Assembly: GCA_030632625.1 (NCBI GenBank)
Contig: DAOVUK010000166.1
Coordinates: 1-6,943 of the forward strand
Direction: 5' to 3'
Origin: Gammaproteobacteria bacterium
GTDB lineage: Bacteria; Pseudomonadota; Gammaproteobacteria; GRL18
DNA length: 6,943 nt
The position numbers and the translations under genes were made by a program. Shown here piece by piece: positions 6,320 through 6,943 of the stretch (position 1 is the first letter of the stretch; each line of letters begins with the position of its first letter). The notes beneath the pieces were generated by a model. The model was not told where the DNA came from and made no database searches. It saw only the letters and a program-made list of their open reading frames with translations.

Positions 6320-6659
6320 CTCTCTACGCCATCTATCCTCGCTCGTGTTGTCCAAAGTCAAAAGAAAGGTCAAGAGCAGAGAAAAAAGAAAAGTCAAAAG
6401 AAACTGCAATTGTATTTGAACTAGCACATTTGCTTTTGCTCTTCCGCCACAAGAGAGAAAAGTGAAGCAGGTAGTGTTGGGAAGGTAGGTTCAACTGTCA
6501 GGGGCTTAGTGAGGCATGGACAGCTTCGGCGTCCTGCCTCTCGCTGCATTTCCACCATTCTTGGCGGTCATGCCGAAGCAGAGCGCTACATGGATGTACT
6601 TGCCAACAGTAGGCGCTTTAGGCGAAGCGTCCCCAGACAGTTGAACCTACCTTCCCAAC
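6193..6659. mobile_element. Possible composite MITE-like insertion with a 6-bp target duplication
   Basis: Elements 1 and 2 lie in opposite orientation and together span nearly the whole dapD–arsC spacer. The outer ends are GTTGGG (6193) and CCCAAC (6659), and the bases just outside are the same hexamer ACGATT on both sides (6187–6192 and 6660–6665). Neither element alone is flanked by such a repeat. This is the pattern expected if the pair and its middle segment inserted as one ~0.47-kb unit. No transposase lies inside, so movement would have relied on one elsewhere. The hexamer match could be chance. Confidence 0.45.
6320..6473. other. Non-coding segment between the two inverted-repeat elements
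   Basis: About 154 bp lie between the elements. The left part is mixed sequence. The middle is purine-rich on the plus strand and contains a 14-bp direct repeat, AAAGTCAAAAGAAA (6354–6367 and 6390–6403). Near the right end CTTTT-g-CTCTT pairs with AAGAG-ag-AAAAG around a CCGCCAC loop (6433–6461), a modest hairpin without a T-run. A 60-codon frame opens at 6283 on the plus strand, but it starts inside element 1, is Lys/Arg/Ser-rich from the purine tract and has no visible ribosome site, so I do not call it a gene. Confidence 0.5.
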
Positions 6660-6661
6660 AC
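6474..6661 (-). repeat. MITE-like inverted-repeat element 2
   Basis: A 188-bp element has 31-bp terminal arms (6474–6504 and 6631–6661) that are complementary at 30 positions, the mismatch being 6500. Read on the minus strand it shares with element 1 the TGTTGGG end, TGGGGACGC (6627–6635) and the block at 6582–6602, which equals 6229–6249 of element 1 at 19 of 21 positions. Inside are a hairpin at 6511–6540 (GAGGCA/TGCCTC plus GGAC/GTCC) and the palindrome TACAT-GG-ATGTA (6587–6598). GCTTCGGC (6523–6530) can also pair with GCCGAAGC (6572–6579). No coding potential is seen. It begins 30 bp past the dapD stop codon. Confidence 0.85.
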
Positions 6662-6690
6662 GATTTACAAAGCACTTTTTGAACGCAACA

Positions 6691-6943
6691 TTAGATGTTT
6701 CTCAGCAACTCATTAATCCCAACTTTACCCAGGGTCTTAGCATCAACCTGCTTCACGATCACTGCACAATAAAGGCTGTACTTGCCGTCAGCAGAAGGCA
6801 GGTTGCCAGAAACAACCACTGAACCGGCAGGAATACGACCATAGCTGACTTCATCTGTCATTCGATTGTAAATACGGGTACTCTGACCAATATAAACACC
6901 CATAGAAATAACAGAACCTTCTTCAACGATTACACCTTCAACC
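6691..6943 (-). CDS. dapD: DapD, tetrahydrodipicolinate N-succinyltransferase, C-terminal part
   Basis: Only the last 83 codons are in the window; the 5' end lies beyond 6943, and the Met at 6903 is internal, not a start. DapD transfers succinyl from succinyl-CoA to tetrahydrodipicolinate, two steps before DapE in the succinylase route. Visible are the last coils of the left-handed beta-helix ([19 protein letters not shown], then [15 protein letters not shown]) and the C-terminal segment [19 protein letters not shown] ending [12 protein letters not shown], which closely follow the E. coli enzyme as I recall it. The frame is intact to the stop. Downstream on the same strand come the inverted-repeat elements, then the arsC-like gene and dapE. 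Confidence 0.96.
   Translation of the reverse strand, partial: VEGVIVEEGSVISMGVYIGQSTRIYNRMTDEVSYGRIPAGSVVVSGNLPSADGKYSLYCAVIVKQVDAKTLGKVGINELLRNI

Noticed and set aside
6283..6465. Plus-strand 60-residue frame in the dapD–arsC spacer
   Set aside because: It starts inside an inverted repeat, has no ribosome site, and its Lys/Glu/Ser-rich composition follows from a purine-rich tract.
6192..6661. CRISPR array or toxin–antitoxin locus in the dapD–arsC spacer
   Set aside because: The repeats are inverted and not regularly spaced direct repeats, and there is no credible pair of small genes.

Overview
This AT-rich window reads as chromosomal DNA of a flagellated gammaproteobacterium. The evidence is a DapD–ArsC/YffB-like–DapE gene order typical of that class, a FlgA/FlgM/FlgN flagellar set with gammaproteobacterial-style sigma-28 and sigma-54 promoters, and a Crp/Fnr regulator closest to the Dnr type of denitrifying gammaproteobacteria. 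I cannot name the genus from sequence alone.

Layout from left to right. Bases 1–128 hold a 22-bp tandem repeat array that runs off the window edge. A flagellar block on the minus strand follows (read right to left): flgA (P-ring assembly chaperone) behind a candidate sigma-54 promoter, then flgM (anti-sigma-28) and flgN (export chaperone) behind a consensus sigma-28 promoter. Divergent from flgA is a small two-helix membrane protein that ends right after a HAMP domain. Convergent with it is a Dnr-like Crp/Fnr regulator that uses a TTG start. Next on the minus strand are galE, dapE, a Spx/ArsC-family gene and the 3' end of dapD. These four read dapD > arsC-like > dapE > galE. dapE and dapD are steps of the succinylase route to lysine and meso-diaminopimelate, and galE supplies UDP-galactose for surface polysaccharide.

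The 580-bp gap between dapD and the arsC-like gene is the most unusual part. It contains two related elements in opposite orientation, each bounded by TGTTGGG...CCCAACA ends and each closed by a ~30-bp inverted repeat. The stem sequences differ between the two elements, but pairing is kept within each. A 6-bp direct repeat (ACGATT) flanks the whole 0.47-kb unit and looks like a target-site duplication, so the pair may have moved as one MITE-like unit. Smaller structures worth noting are a set of three complementary 9-bp arms at the galE stop codon that can form two mutually exclusive hairpins, an 8-bp tandem repeat beside it, and a perfect 16-bp tandem duplication in front of the HAMP gene.

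The genes themselves are mostly ordinary. I found no defence system, CRISPR array, tRNA or rRNA.
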